Below the pieces are notes generated by a model. The model made no database searches and was not told the origin of the DNA. It saw nothing but the letters and a program-made list of their open reading frames with translations. Of a stretch of 28,361 bases of DNA, positions 1 through 9,845 are shown piece by piece. This DNA comes from Nymphaea colorata (taxonomy: Eukaryota; Streptophyta; Magnoliopsida; Nymphaeales; Nymphaeaceae). Both the position numbers and the translations under genes were made by a program. Location of the stretch: NCBI RefSeq assembly GCF_008831285.2, contig NW_022204952.1:1-28361 (forward strand). Reading direction: 5' to 3'. How positions within the stretch are numbered: position 1 is the stretch's first letter; each line of letters begins with the position of its first letter.

Positions 1-110
1 CAACCCCAACCCCAACCCCAACCCCAACCCCAACCCCAACCCCAACCCCAACCCCAACCCCAACCCCAACCCCAACCCCAACCCCAACCCCAACCCCCAA
101 CCCCAACCCC
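1..110 (+). repeat. Left telomere, C4A2 repeats
   Basis: Uninterrupted CCCCAA repeats from the first base to 110, followed directly by AT-rich unique sequence. This is the C-rich strand of a G4T2 telomere, the type of Tetrahymena and other oligohymenophorean ciliates. One unit (C at 94-98) has five Cs instead of four. The repeat marks a true chromosome end, so this window is a whole macronuclear chromosome. Confidence 0.98.
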
Positions 111-212
111 ATTATTTTAATATCAAAAATGTCTCTTCCCTTCTCACCCCAATCCCATATGCATCCGCAATGCCATCTGTAGGTATAAGCATATATTTTA
201 TAATGATTACTC
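111..212. promoter_or_regulatory. Left subtelomeric leader
   Basis: About 100 bases between the telomere and the first ATG. AT-rich with a pyrimidine-rich stretch near 130-155. It must hold the promoter and 5' UTR of the first gene if that gene starts at 213. No motif is recognised. Confidence 0.4.
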
Positions 213-1542
213 ATGAATAAGAGAAAAATAGAGATAAATGAATTAAAAAAACTGGCCTGCAAGGGTAAAAAAATGCGTACAATAACCGTCAAATACGAGA
301 CAGTGCTGGCCTATTTCAAGCAAAAGGACTCCAAGGATATGAACGTATTCCAAATCACCTTCATCCCCATCATCAATGATCTCCTCAACCAGTTGGCAAC
401 CACATAGCTGGTCGACAAGCTGCAAAATTAGAGTAAGTAGCCCTCAAGACCATAAATACCTCAGTATCCGCACTCAAACTCTAAACCTTCGAACTAAAAT
501 CACTCTCCAAGTAATACCCCATCCAGGAAATTTGCAGCTGCCTCGTCCTCTAGGGCGGAAATAAAAGAAATCTAACCATCGTAAGACCCAAATTGATGAG
601 CTTTTTCAAACATCTCAGAGCAATATACACAGATTTTTGCTACTGTGCAGGAGAGAAGATCATTGTAGAGGCCAGCGAGCTGAAACTTTTGTATGAACTG
701 TTCGAAGCGCAATGGAACAAGTACGAGGAAAAGGGACGCTTGAATCCCCTCGAAAGGTTGGAGAAGAAAATATGCAAATCTTTATATTTCTTGGGCATAC
801 TCATAGAGAATAACATCCTCGAAGCCATCGAGTCCACAGAACGCAAGAAGAGGGAAGAGGAATCCGAATGCGGCACCAGAAGCTAACACAAAAAGAATAT
901 GAAAGGAATCAACCAGCAATCAACCGTACACACTTTTTCCTCCTTCGATCCAAGCAACCTGTCCGTGAGATTGAAGTCTGAGACCAGTCAGGAGGAGCAT
1001 TTTCCCAACAGCAGGAACAACCTCTCACAATACTCATAAAAATCGTAAAAAATCATCAGTAGATCTCGCTTCGACCTCTGGGATAAGGCATAACTGCGCC
1101 AACTGCGATTCAAGCTAGCCTCCTAAAGGGAAGAAGCCAGCCATGAGACATAGCAACCGAAATATTAAATAAACTATCTTTCCAACGACGTCTAGAACAT
1201 CCTCATCGAGCAGGCCTTCAAGATATAACGACTCTTCACCAACCCGATGGAAAAGGCAAACCAATACGTAATGGTGGATTACGCTACCTCCAATCCCACT
1301 CCTTACTCTCACAGCCTCTACCCACAGACCCAGCAATACGGCGGTTTCTATATGGGCAATTACCTCCCATACAACTACAGTTAGCTCGGCTACACTCACA
1401 ACTACCTCCCACAGCAGCAATATCTTACTCCTACGACTACCAGCACGTGGAGCAGGCCAATGAGTTGAACCAGCTGAAGCGCAGCCTGGGCTGTCTCAAC
1501 CTGGTGCATACTAGGAAGAACGATAAGGATCGTTATCAATGA
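213..1542 (+). CDS. Hypothetical protein with coiled-coil and Tyr/Pro-rich tail
   Basis: Read with TAA/TAG as Glu, the frame runs from ATG 213 to a TGA at 594-596 that overlaps an ATG (TGATG). A 20-nt GT...AG intron at 581-600 removes this stop and fuses both parts into one protein of about 435 residues. The middle is charged and likely helical (VENILIEQAFKIERLF near 1190-1245). The C-terminal part is rich in Tyr, Gln, Asn and Pro (YGGFYMGNYLPYNYSELGY). Near 1425-1435 the frame changes once more (-1) into a segment ending HVEQANELNQLKRSL and TGA 1540-1542; without that change the protein stops at 1466-1468. I do not recognise a family. The start is the first ATG after the subtelomeric leader. 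Confidence 0.6.
581..600 (+). other. 20-nt intron (first gene)
   Basis: gtaagacccaaattgatgag, exactly 20 nt, GT...AG. It contains the in-frame TGA at 594-596; removal gives a continuous reading frame from ATG 213 into the downstream frame. Confidence 0.8.
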
Positions 1543-1611
1543 TCATTTATAGGTCTGAGGTTATGCTGCAGTGGCAATTATTAAGATGGCGATAATATAA
1601 AAGACAATTAA

Positions 1612-4600
1612 ATGTCTTCGGATTTAACAATACCACACAAACCTTACGCCACTCCCCAACTCAAACGCAGCCACCAACTCAACTCCGTCCTGAGCATGAC
1701 CTCCAGAGTCACCATGCAACTGCCAGTCTACTCGCGATACCAAAACTCATCTTCCCGCCAATCATAATCCCCGCAAAGCTTGCACCCCCGTTCTCTTTTC
1801 CAATAAAAGCCGCCAAAAAAAGACACCTATTCCACCATCTCCAGCACCCTCACAGACTAACGCGCCGAAATGCCTCAGATGAAGTCTAATAAATAAATGA
1901 AGTTTTCAAATCAGTGATCGCAGATGATTTGAAATTCGCCGAACGAAGGAAGGAAAGAAAGGGCTACAGTCACACCTACGAGGAAAAGACATCGCATTAG
2001 GAGATTTGGATTGGCTAGCCTCGGGAAATCCCCAAACAAGTATTCGAAGTGGAGGCATAAGCTAGATCGTAAATGCTAAATCGTTACTCGCATGCAAAGA
2101 TCAACTGTCTGCAAGGCTTCATCCCCGAATTGTCGCTCTTCTACTTCTCGATATAGGAAACTCTGATGTTCTTCGATGCCGAAAACATCAACTCCTAATC
2201 CATTCCTCTCTCCCTGATTAAGCTATAAAAACGAACACTTTCTGCCCTCTACAACATCCAAGTTTTCACCCTCGGAAAGCCCTACTTCGATGCGAAGAAA
2301 CATGTGATGATCCTCTTGCATCCCTATGAGGCTGAAATGTACCAGTTCGACTTGAAGCGGTCCATTGAGGAACACAACAAGAAGAAATTGAATATAAAAC
2401 CTTTGAATTGCTGCTTCCCTATTCCCCAAGAAAAACCGAATAGGCTATGCATGTCGAGCAAGGGATACCTTTACTGCTCGGACGACAAGGGAAAAGTGTT
2501 CAAAATCGATCTTAATGATCAATTTTGGCATCTCGACAAAAAGGAACTCACAACAAGGAGATTAACCACATCAACCATAACTCTTATGAAAAACACAACG
2601 AAATTCCTCACAACTTCCCTCCAAACATTCGCAAGGAACATCAAGAATTATACTCTTTCCTTTTTTCGGTCGAACCCATAGAAACTCAGATTCTCTTTGA
2701 TGATGAAAGATAGCTAATCGTTGTCTTTGTGAAAGAGCAATACAATCAACGCAACAAAGAAAGGAAACTGAACCAATACTTTATAGTCTACGATTAGAAG
2801 ACAACCGAATTGCTGTATATCCACAAGGACCTTGATTTCCTGCAGAACGATGATGAGGTGGTGCTGTTCCGCCAACTGTAGCACACCTCAAGCTCCAAAT
2901 ACAACTTCATCCTATTGCTGCGATCGGGAAAGAGAGTCCTCTTGGATGTCCACAACGACAGGATCAAAAAGACCACAACCATCAAACCGCCTCCCGTGAA
3001 CGTAAGCGAAAATGTCAGACACAACGAAATCAACTCTTTCTTCATGGAGGAAAACATCATGGGACAAATCGTCACCCCCAACGATTGCTTTCTGGTGCTC
3101 ACCAAGTAGTCCAACCATGAGAATTAGTGTGTGATCCACGTGAGATTGGAGGCTGGAGAAATAGCCAACATTTATCACAAAAAGTGCAGCCACTCGGCTA
3201 CAGGAAGGAATGTTTTTTGAAATACTAATCCCCAACATCAAAGGCATAAAATTTGGCAGAAATGTCGAGGCAAATCTTCTATTACCCCCACTAACTCTAC
3301 TTCTCCACCGACCAAGCCATCCAGAGGATTAAGATCCTGCGCCCCGTCGATATCTTCTACACTCTGTTTGTCTTTTTCTCCGAGAATGTTCCCGAATTTT
3401 TCAGAAAGGTCAAGAAGCTAATGCCGTAACTACTGCCCAAGGACATGGTCTGCCTTTGCTCGCAGATCCTGCTCGACTCGTAAGGAAGGTATTACATTTC
3501 TCATGAGCTTTAATACTCGCTTGATAATCGCAACTACCTTCCCAAACGTGGTCCTAAGGAGAGCTCGAATAACATTCCTTCAAGAACATTGATAGGAGGA
3601 CTCGGGTTAAATTGCTATAGACCATTGTTGATATAGCAGTAAACGCAGGGAAGACCGAAAGAGTCGAGAAGCAGAAGTTTATCGTGGATGGTGTGCTTCA
3701 ATACTACGCCAAGTTGCTAAAGAGCGTCTTCCTTACGAATATAAACACCTTCACTTCGGAGGCGTGCAAGGTCGTTGGCTCTACTCTCCAATAGCTCAGG
3801 AAGTTTCTCTTCTAGCTGCAGGAGCATTTGAAATGCGACTTGAAATCCTACATCGGGAAGGCTCTGAAGTGGGTCAACAAGTTCTGGCAGGTGGTCATCC
3901 TCGCAAAGGACATACCCAACCTTCCCAACCTCACCCTGGATGAGGCACTGGTGGAGGAAGCTGTCTCCTTCCATCCGCATCTCTTCCGCTTCCTGGTCAA
4001 GTAATGCAGCGAGGAAGTATACGAGCAGGTGAAAAAACTCATGCCCAGCCTCATCACCGATAGCTTCACCAAGGCCTATCGCCTCTACTGCGAAGTCTTG
4101 CCCATCAAGGACGCAGAGAAGATCCTCGATATTTGCAGAAGCCATCAGGATTTGCCCGGCTATTTCATCGAATACCTTATCAAGTACAAAAAAATCCCAT
4201 AAGCAATCTTGCTGAAAGGAATAAAAAGCCAAGCAACGCCATAGAGGAGCAGTCAGGGCATCACCTTCAAAGCCAAGATGGAAGAATTCTTCAGTTCGCG
4301 CATCCCTCTGTACCAAAAATAGCAGATACTGATGTAAGCTTAGATCCTGCTCTAGCAATAGTGCAAAAGAGACAAGGAGGATAAAAAATAGCAAAAAGAA
4401 TAGATCCAAAACCTGAGAGGCCAGCTCAAATTGCAGTAGCTGATCATCGAGATCTATGTTACCCGAGTAGCCAACAAATCCCTATGGACTCATATCATAT
4501 CAACCTATCTCGACGAACCGCTAGTGACTTTTAGCGAGCAGATGATCGTCGCACGCTTGAGGAATTGCCTTATGGACAAGTAGTTCTTGCTTGAGTTGGT

Positions 4601-5137
4601 CAACAAGTTGGATAATGCTCTCCTCAGAGTGATGTACACTTACTATTTCGATTCCTCCAGCTTCGAGCTTATGTTCTTCAAGTTGGCTTAGGACATATAC
4701 AACGAAAGCCCTGAAGACATCTTCGCGCTCAGCTAGGCCCTCCAAAAAGAGCTCTACTTCATGATCTGCAAGGCCAAGCTGCTCTTCACTTTCGAATAAA
4801 TCTCAATCATCCTCGACACCTACATTTGCCTGCTCAACAGGATCCCCTCCCTCAGCACGCTGATGAAACCGATGAGGGCATCAGCAAAAGAACATTTACT
4901 GGCCACTGACCTTCAGCGCGGAAATCGGCATCGATGTGGGCAAGATCTACACATGGGGACTTGCCAAGATACAGTCTCTCTAGCCATTAGATCCCAGTTC
5001 CTTTACAGGGTCTTATGTCTTTGCTACCTGGTGAGGGACTTCTTCCCCGAAAAAAAGCAAGAATTCACCGACACCTCCACGTATACTCTTCCTCACATGC
5101 CTAGCTGAAAGAGGTGCACGAGTTGGTCTTCAATTGA
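1612..5137 (+). CDS. Nup155/Nup170-family nucleoporin
   Basis: Large scaffold nucleoporin (inner ring of the nuclear pore), about 1160 residues; animal Nup155 is about 1390. The N-terminal beta-propeller region has the family signature AKINCLQGFIPELSLFYFS (near 2095-2150) and, near 3290-3345, ELYFSTDQAIQRIKILRPVD, matching the RPVD segment of Nup155. After 3600 the protein is long and helical, as expected for the C-terminal alpha-solenoid. Two 20-nt introns lie at 1790-1809 and 3184-3203. Single-base deficits (-1) appear near 2540 (an A run), 3545 (CCCAAA), 4861, 4900, 4990 and 5100, so the C-terminal 100 codons are uncertain; the end could be TGA 5106-5108 or 5135-5137. Many Glu are encoded by TAA/TAG. 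The start is the first ATG downstream of the previous stop. OPA3 follows 36 bp later on the same strand. Confidence 0.85.
1790..1809 (+). other. 20-nt intron in Nup155-like gene
   Basis: gttctcttttccaataaaag, 20 nt with a pyrimidine-rich centre. Its removal joins the N-terminal low-complexity segment to the frame reading NASDEVEEINEVFKSVIADD without using the TGA at 1915. Confidence 0.75.
3184..3203 (+). other. 20-nt intron in Nup155-like gene
   Basis: gtgcagccactcggctacag, 20 nt. Retention leads to a TGA at 3218-3220; splicing joins IANIYHKK to ECFLKYESPTSKAENLAE and then the RPVD segment in frame. Confidence 0.88.
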
Positions 5138-5173
5138 TACTTCATCTTTATTCTCCTGTTGGATAATATAATT

Positions 5174-5622
5174 ATGATTCCCTTTTACAAGGCCTTCTCG
5201 CTGGTGCTGCGCGTGCTCTCCAGGCCGATCCTGGCCTACACCAAGAAGGTGCATTCTACTGGGTAGGCCCAATCGATGCAGGTGCGGCGGTTCTTCATCT
5301 TCCTGGGGAACTTCTACCACAAGTACGACTCGGCCATCAATCGGCGATTCCTCAAGATATAGAGCAACTTCGCGCATAAGCCACTCAGCGACTAATTGGC
5401 ACTAGAAAAGGGAGTGGAATTCTTCTATGAGATCCTGTTCTACGCCATCGTCATCGGCCTTCCCCTCTACGAGATATGGCGCGCCAACGAATAATCCGCA
5501 GAAAAATCAGCAGAAATCGATCGCAGGCTTTCCTCCCTCTAGCAGGGCAGCAGTGCAGCCATGGAGAAACTGTAATAGGCAAGTCGTTTGCTGATGCTGG
5601 CAGGAGTGATTTGGTTGTATGA
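5174..5622 (+). CDS. OPA3-like protein
   Basis: Small protein of about 150 residues matching the OPA3 (optic atrophy 3) family, a mitochondrial/peroxisomal membrane-associated protein. The N-terminus MIPFYKAFSLVLRVLSRPIL matches the family pattern FP..K...L...Q.SKP. The core has KPLSDELALEKGVEFFYE, with the Glu after SD encoded by TAA where the family has E, then a hydrophobic segment ILFYAIVIGLPLYEIW and a C-terminal coiled coil. A -1 change near 5610 would end the protein at TGA 5620-5622; without it the frame would run into the opposite-strand neighbour. It follows the nucleoporin by 36 bp and converges on the TBC gene with a 19-bp gap. Some homologues are longer (human about 180). Confidence 0.85.
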
Positions 5623-5641
5623 TACTTAGATAATAAATAAA

Positions 5642-7143
5642 TCAGTAGGGAAGGGGATCCAGCAGCAAGTGGTCACTGCGCGCCACCAATTCCTCCCAGT
5701 CTATCTTGCTGGCAGTGGCCGCTATCTGCTGGCTCGAGAAGGCCAGCATCAGTGAGTGGTCGGTGAGCGTCAGCAGTTGCGCCTTGAGGTAGATGAGGAG
5801 GGTGATGATGATTTCGTTGATGCCGGTGAACTGGCTGCGGAGGAACTTGTCGATGATGAGGTGCATGCTGGCGAGGGGGACGAAGCTGCCCAGCAGCGAG
5901 AAGTACCACCCCGTGATGAAGACCTCCATCTGCACCTCCTCGCTCAGGAAGTGGCTGTAGAGGTCGAAGGCGAACCGCTTCAACTCGTAAAGGCAACGCC
6001 GAGAAACGAAGTGACTCATCGCCAAGTCCTTTATCAGGATGTTGCGAAAACCACGCACCCGCATCAGGTACTCCATCACTCGCAACGCCTAGTAACTGGA
6101 ACGCGAGTGGTAGACCAACGCAGCTGCGATGAAGTTCATGCCCTGCACGTAGCCCACCTACCAGTCCAGCCTCGCATACCCCACTAGCACCTACCGCAAG
6201 CAATTTACGTATTATGGGTTTTGAAAGGTGGGATTTTCAGGTTGCGTCCTCGGCAGGTCCTTTTCGATCTGTTTGAGGTATTTTCCCACTCCTGGAGACT
6301 GGCTGGCGTTTGCTGGTTGGCCAGTTCCTCCTCCCTCATGAGGTTCATCCAGCGGTCCATCCAGTAGCATTTGGGGTGGCAGTTGCACCCTCCGCTCTGC
6401 TGTTTGAGCGTATTGCAGAGGTACTTGCTGATGCTGGTGTTGTTCTGCTTGTGGTCGGGAGGAGTGACTGACATCCTCGCCGGCTTGCTGGAGATGGGCT
6501 GCTTGAGGTCGGAGTATTTGAGGCAGATGAGCAGTTATGACTTGGATTGACTGCTAAATTTATGCGAGTGCTTCAGCGACACCTTTCCCCGCTTCTCCCC
6601 CTCAGAAGCGTCATCGTAGTTGACCGTACTCAGCGGTTGCGAGTTGTTCTCCGTCCTCAATCTTTCCCCGGCTATCTTGGAGCTGTTGTGGCTCATCTTG
6701 TGACTGACTGCAGTCTTTTGCGATTTCGCGTGGCTGGGATTGAGTTCCTCCCTGCTGGAGACCAGCGATTTCTTGTCCTGGAGCCTGCTGGTGGGGTGCT
6801 GCTGGTGCGCGAAGGGGTTTTCGAAGGAGGAGGGGTGGTGGAGAGGGTCTTGGTGTGGTTCTTGAGGCTGGAGGGGGGAGGGTGGTTGAAGTCTAAGATT
6901 CTCTGGGCTGTTTACATGCAGTTGAAGCCCAATCCCTCCTCTGGGGCCTCCCCACCGATCGGCTCCTCCCTGGCGCCCCGAATCCCTCAAAGAAAGACCC
7001 CTACTAGTACCTCAAATACTTGCTGCGGTCCAATTGCTCGCGGAGTGGGTTTTGGTATCGCCTCCTGAGGGAGTATTTCTTGCTGTGGGAGAGGGAGTCG
7101 GCGGGGTGGAGGACGGTTGCGAGTAGGGATTGTAGTAATTCAT
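5642..7143 (-). CDS. TBC-domain Rab GTPase-activating protein
   Basis: The C-terminal half is a TBC domain. Both catalytic fingers are visible: Arg in QIEKDLPRTQP and Gln in GYVQGMNF. The segment between (FQNPEYVNCLREVLVGYARL) uses TAA and TAG for Glu and is strong evidence for the code. A single-base deficit (GAAAATACC, near 6285) separates this from the upstream frame. The N-terminal half, to about 7000, is a Ser/Pro/Lys-rich probably disordered region, in phase with the TBC part once a TAA near 6535 is read as Glu. The first 45 codons from ATG 7143 contain one or two further -1 changes, so the exact N-terminus is less sure. About 490 residues. Such proteins stimulate GTP hydrolysis by Rab GTPases in membrane traffic. 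It is divergent with the membrane-protein gene at 7426 and shares an AT-rich 280-bp spacer. Confidence 0.9.
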
Positions 7144-7425
7144 TATTCAGATAATATTTTTACTTTGAATTATCACCCAGTGCCACACCCTCGCAGCAAG
7201 CTTAGAGATATGCCACTTGCAAGTATCTTTTTGGCGTTTTTATATGGATAGTGATAATCACTTCATCTATTATTATTATCAGGCATTTTCATGATAGATT
7301 ACCCTCATATTGGCATTTATATTATCCGTAAATTCTTCATATCTTTCTGATTCCGTCCTCCTCTCCTCCATTTAAACTTAAGCTATTTAAATGATATCTC
7401 AATAATCATAAAATTTAATTCAAAT
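7144..7425. promoter_or_regulatory. Divergent promoter region
   Basis: 282 bp, AT-rich, between the start codons of the TBC gene (-) and the membrane-protein gene (+). It should hold both promoters. Short poly-A/T and TATTATTATTAT-like stretches are present near 7270-7280; no specific motif is identified. Confidence 0.45.
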
Positions 7426-8163
7426 ATGGCCTTGCCCGACGCATACAACGGCAGCATCCACAGCCTCCACTACTACCAAGGAGTCCTCATCGCTGAAGTC
7501 GCCCTCACCCTCATCCTCTACCTCATCCTCAAAATCGTCCACTATGTTAAATGGGGACACGACGAGTAGGCAGGCGCGCCCGAAGGCAAGCAAGGGGAAA
7601 CGAAAGCAGACGATGCCGGCTCTGATAGCAAGGTACCCCCGCCAACATTTAGAAATGGGATCAAAAGGCTTGGAACGTCTACTTTCCCATCATTTTCACC
7701 AACCATATCGGCGCCATCGCTCTCATCATCGTCTACATCCCCTACACCTTCTCAGCAGTGATCGGCTTCCTCCATTTCGTGTGCTTCATCGCCCTGGTGT
7801 CCTCAACATCTGCATTAAGGACGCAGAGCCAGGCAATGGGAGCAGGACCAAAGGCACCAGAGTTGTCTGGGCAAGTAAATATGAATCGATGTAGTCATGT
7901 GCTTCTTCAACCTCATGCTCATCATCGGAGGACTTTCGGGAGTCAGCAAGGTTATAGGTGATCATATATGCATCCTTATCTATTCATAGGCATATCCAAA
8001 CCAAGAAATCAATCAAAGGATAAATCGACAGTTTATTGTATGGCGTCTCGGCGTCATCATCATGGACCATTTAATCAGTCCAATGCAATCAGATGATGGG
8101 ATATAAGCTCAATAAGAGTAAAGTAGTGTGTTTAAGGGATGCTGCTGGGATGGTTATGGGTGA
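7426..8163 (+). CDS. Multi-pass membrane protein, unknown family
   Basis: About 230 residues with four or five hydrophobic segments: LIAEVALTLILYLILKIV near residue 21-38, then after a charged loop FPIIFTNHIGAIALIIVYIP, FSAVIGFLHFVCFIAL and MCFFNLMLIIGGLSGVSKV. Two 20-nt introns (7633-7652 and 7875-7894) are needed for a continuous frame, plus one single-base deficit at CTGGTGTCC (about 7798), where a third G restores the reading. The C-terminal 70 residues after 7950 are less certain because an alternative longer intron is possible there. Ends at TGA 8161-8163, 33 bp from the convergent eL38 gene. Function unknown. Confidence 0.65.
7633..7652 (+). other. 20-nt intron in membrane-protein gene
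   Basis: gtacccccgccaacatttag, 20 nt, phase 0. Splicing joins GSDSK to KWDQKAWNVYFPIIF; retention reaches TGA near 7760. Confidence 0.88.
7875..7894 (+). other. 20-nt intron in membrane-protein gene
   Basis: gtaaatatgaatcgatgtag, 20 nt. Splicing joins GTRVVWA to the hydrophobic segment MCFFNLMLIIGGLSG. Confidence 0.8.
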
Positions 8164-8196
8164 TAGGTGTGAGGAGGAGTTTAAATATGGCGTGGA

Positions 8197-8509
8197 TCAC
8201 TTCTTGTTCTTCTTGACGACGACTCTTCTCTTCTTGATCTCCACTTTCTCGACGTCCTTGCCGAGGCCGGTCTCGATGGCGGTGATCACGTTGGGCTTGT
8301 CCGCCTTGAAGGTGTAGAAGTATCTGCCCCTTCTAATCTTGAACTTAGTCACCTTCGCGTTCTTCTTCACGAACACGGCTGCGTCAATCAAAGCGTACTC
8401 TTCTTGGCGACCTTCTTGGTCTTGTCGGCAGACTTGCCATCCTTGAGCAGGCTGAGGAACTCCTTGACGTTCTTGATCTACTTGGGCTGGATAGGGAAAT
8501 GCGTACCAT
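8197..8509 (-). CDS. RPL38: 60S ribosomal protein eL38
   Basis: Large-subunit ribosomal protein. After removing two 20-nt introns the protein begins MPKEIKNVKEFLSLL, aligning with MP(K/R)(Q/E)IK.(I/V)K.FL of eL38, and continues with KFKIRRGRYFYTF, matching the family KFKVR.SRYLYTL. Intron 1 lies directly after the ATG. The third codon after splicing is TAG, where homologues have Glu or Gln. About 87 residues against the usual 70; the extra length is a Lys-rich C-terminal tail (KKRRVVVKKNKK). Stop TGA complements 8197-8199. Convergent with the membrane-protein gene. Confidence 0.93.
8379..8398 (-). other. 20-nt intron 2 of eL38
   Basis: On the minus strand gtacgctttgattgacgcag, 20 nt. It holds an in-frame TGA; splicing restores KKVAKKTVFVKKNAK. 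Confidence 0.93.
8487..8506 (-). other. 20-nt intron 1 of eL38, directly after ATG
   Basis: On the minus strand gtacgcatttccctatccag, 20 nt, directly after the start codon. Splicing gives MPKEIK, the expected eL38 start. Confidence 0.93.
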
Positions 8510-8714
8510 TTGTTTGTGGTGATTTAATTATTATTATATTTACAAATAATATTAATTGACATAAGCACTCACAGCAAAATAGGCAAAGATAACTGCAACT
8601 CCAATTATCCAGAAACGCCATACAACCTTGCGAGCTATTTGATGTATAGTGTTATATATTGATGATATGGGATATGCGGTATGCAGTATGCAGGTGAAGA
8701 GTAGAAAAAAGTGA
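8510..8714. other. Spacer between B-box gene and eL38
   Basis: AT-rich, holding the eL38 promoter/leader. On the minus strand about 8553-8645 encodes a hydrophobic stretch (WIIGVAVIFAYFAVSAYV) without an ATG or its own stop. It may be a small unrecognised membrane peptide or chance. Confidence 0.3.
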
Positions 8715-9598
8715 TCATGAGGGCGTGTACTGTTTGCGACTGGAGGGGAAGCGGCTATTGCTGGACGATTTCACGTTTCCTATGGTATTGAGGTGCTAAT
8801 TTGCGTTTTAGGTGGTGATGCGCTTCTTGCGCTTCTCGTTCTTGCCCTTCTCCTCCATCTTGTAGGGGATATTCTCGATCTAAAACAATACCTTTTCCAA
8901 ATTTTCCTCACTCCACAACTTCTCAATCCTTATCTTCTCCTTCCCCATCAGCATGCGGGTCACTTTCTTCTCCATTTTGCCGTCCTCAGCTGCGGATTTC
9001 TTGATCTGTGCGGAGAGCTGGTCGATTTCCTCGATGGTGGCCAGTCTGATATCATCCTCGAAGGTGTAGTTTCTGAGCCAATCCATCCTGCTCCGCATTT
9101 GCTCGTCGTACTGGCGGTGTTCCTCCAGGTACTGCTGGAATTACTGATCGTAGTATTGGATTATTTGCAATTTCTTCTTCTACAGCATTTCGCAAATGTA
9201 GTCGAAGTGGCTCTCGATCCCCTATATCAAACGCAGCACCTTCTTCTACAGGTACTCCTGCCTCTACCGGGACTGCTTTAGCTTCACCTCCGCCTCCTCC
9301 AGCCGCGGCGCCAGCTACAACCTGAACAATTCTTCCCTCAGCGAATGCATCACCTAACTTTCGGTTCTTATCGCATGTTGCTGGCAGTAGGTGAGCGCGC
9401 ACCTGAGACAGATGCTCTTCCTGCAGGTGAGCAGACGTGCGTGGGTTCGTTGAAGTGAAGCGGACACTGTCTGGGTATTTGGCGGAGGGTGGGTTTTTCT
9501 GCCTTGCCGGAGGTGAGGAGACAGGTGGTGGAGAGGCGCTGCGGTTGGCTGGTGGCCTTCTCGGGGGAGCGGTAGGATTTGCGAGCTTAGTTCCACAT
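8715..9598 (-). CDS. B-box zinc finger and coiled-coil protein
   Basis: About 295 residues from ATG 9598. Residues about 50-85 carry a B-box-like Cys/His cluster: CPLHFNEPTHVC, then LTCRKSICLRC and YCQQH. The two halves are joined by one single-base deficit (TGCTCACC near 9430). The rest is a long charged coiled coil (LREELFRLELAPRLEEAEVK; EKKKLQIIQYYDQEFQQYL) with many Glu encoded by TAA/TAG. The architecture resembles TRIM-type proteins without a visible RING, or B-box coiled-coil proteins common in ciliates. Ends RFPSSRKQYTPS, TGA. The AT-rich leader just upstream supports the start. Role unknown; B-boxes usually mediate protein interaction. Confidence 0.75.
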
Positions 9599-9845
9599 TA
9601 AGAATATAATAACTTCCGTTGGGCAACCACCCCTCCCTATTCCAATTATAATATACCCATCCAAAGATCAACACATTGGCAGCATTTTTGGAAATCGGAG
9701 AAGAGAGAAATCAGGATATATGGAAGAAAATATATATATATGTAGGGGTACAAAAGATAAAGATTCCTTTATGCTGGGATTTGAGTTTCTTCCTCTTGCT
9801 GACAGAGTGATGATAATTTCATTAAGTTTGGATTGCTATTTTTAA
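9599..9845. promoter_or_regulatory. Divergent promoter region
   Basis: 247 bp between the B-box gene (-) and the unknown gene at 9846 (+). AT-rich, with a TATATATATA stretch near 9730-9740. Both promoters must lie here; no specific motif is identified. Confidence 0.45.

Noticed and set aside
594-598. TGATG stop/start overlap suggesting two overlapping genes
   Set aside because: A 20-nt GT...AG intron at 581-600 covers the stop and fuses both frames, in line with the 20-nt introns of other genes.
1344-1384. A 41-nt intron that would fix the frame of the first gene
   Set aside because: It has GT and AG and the right length class, but would remove a well-coding Tyr/Asn-rich segment and replace it with a poorer frame. 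A single-base deficit near 1430 fits better; left open.
8553-8645. Hydrophobic minus-strand peptide between eL38 and the B-box gene
   Set aside because: No ATG upstream in frame, no stop before eL38, and flanking DNA is AT-rich and non-coding in character.
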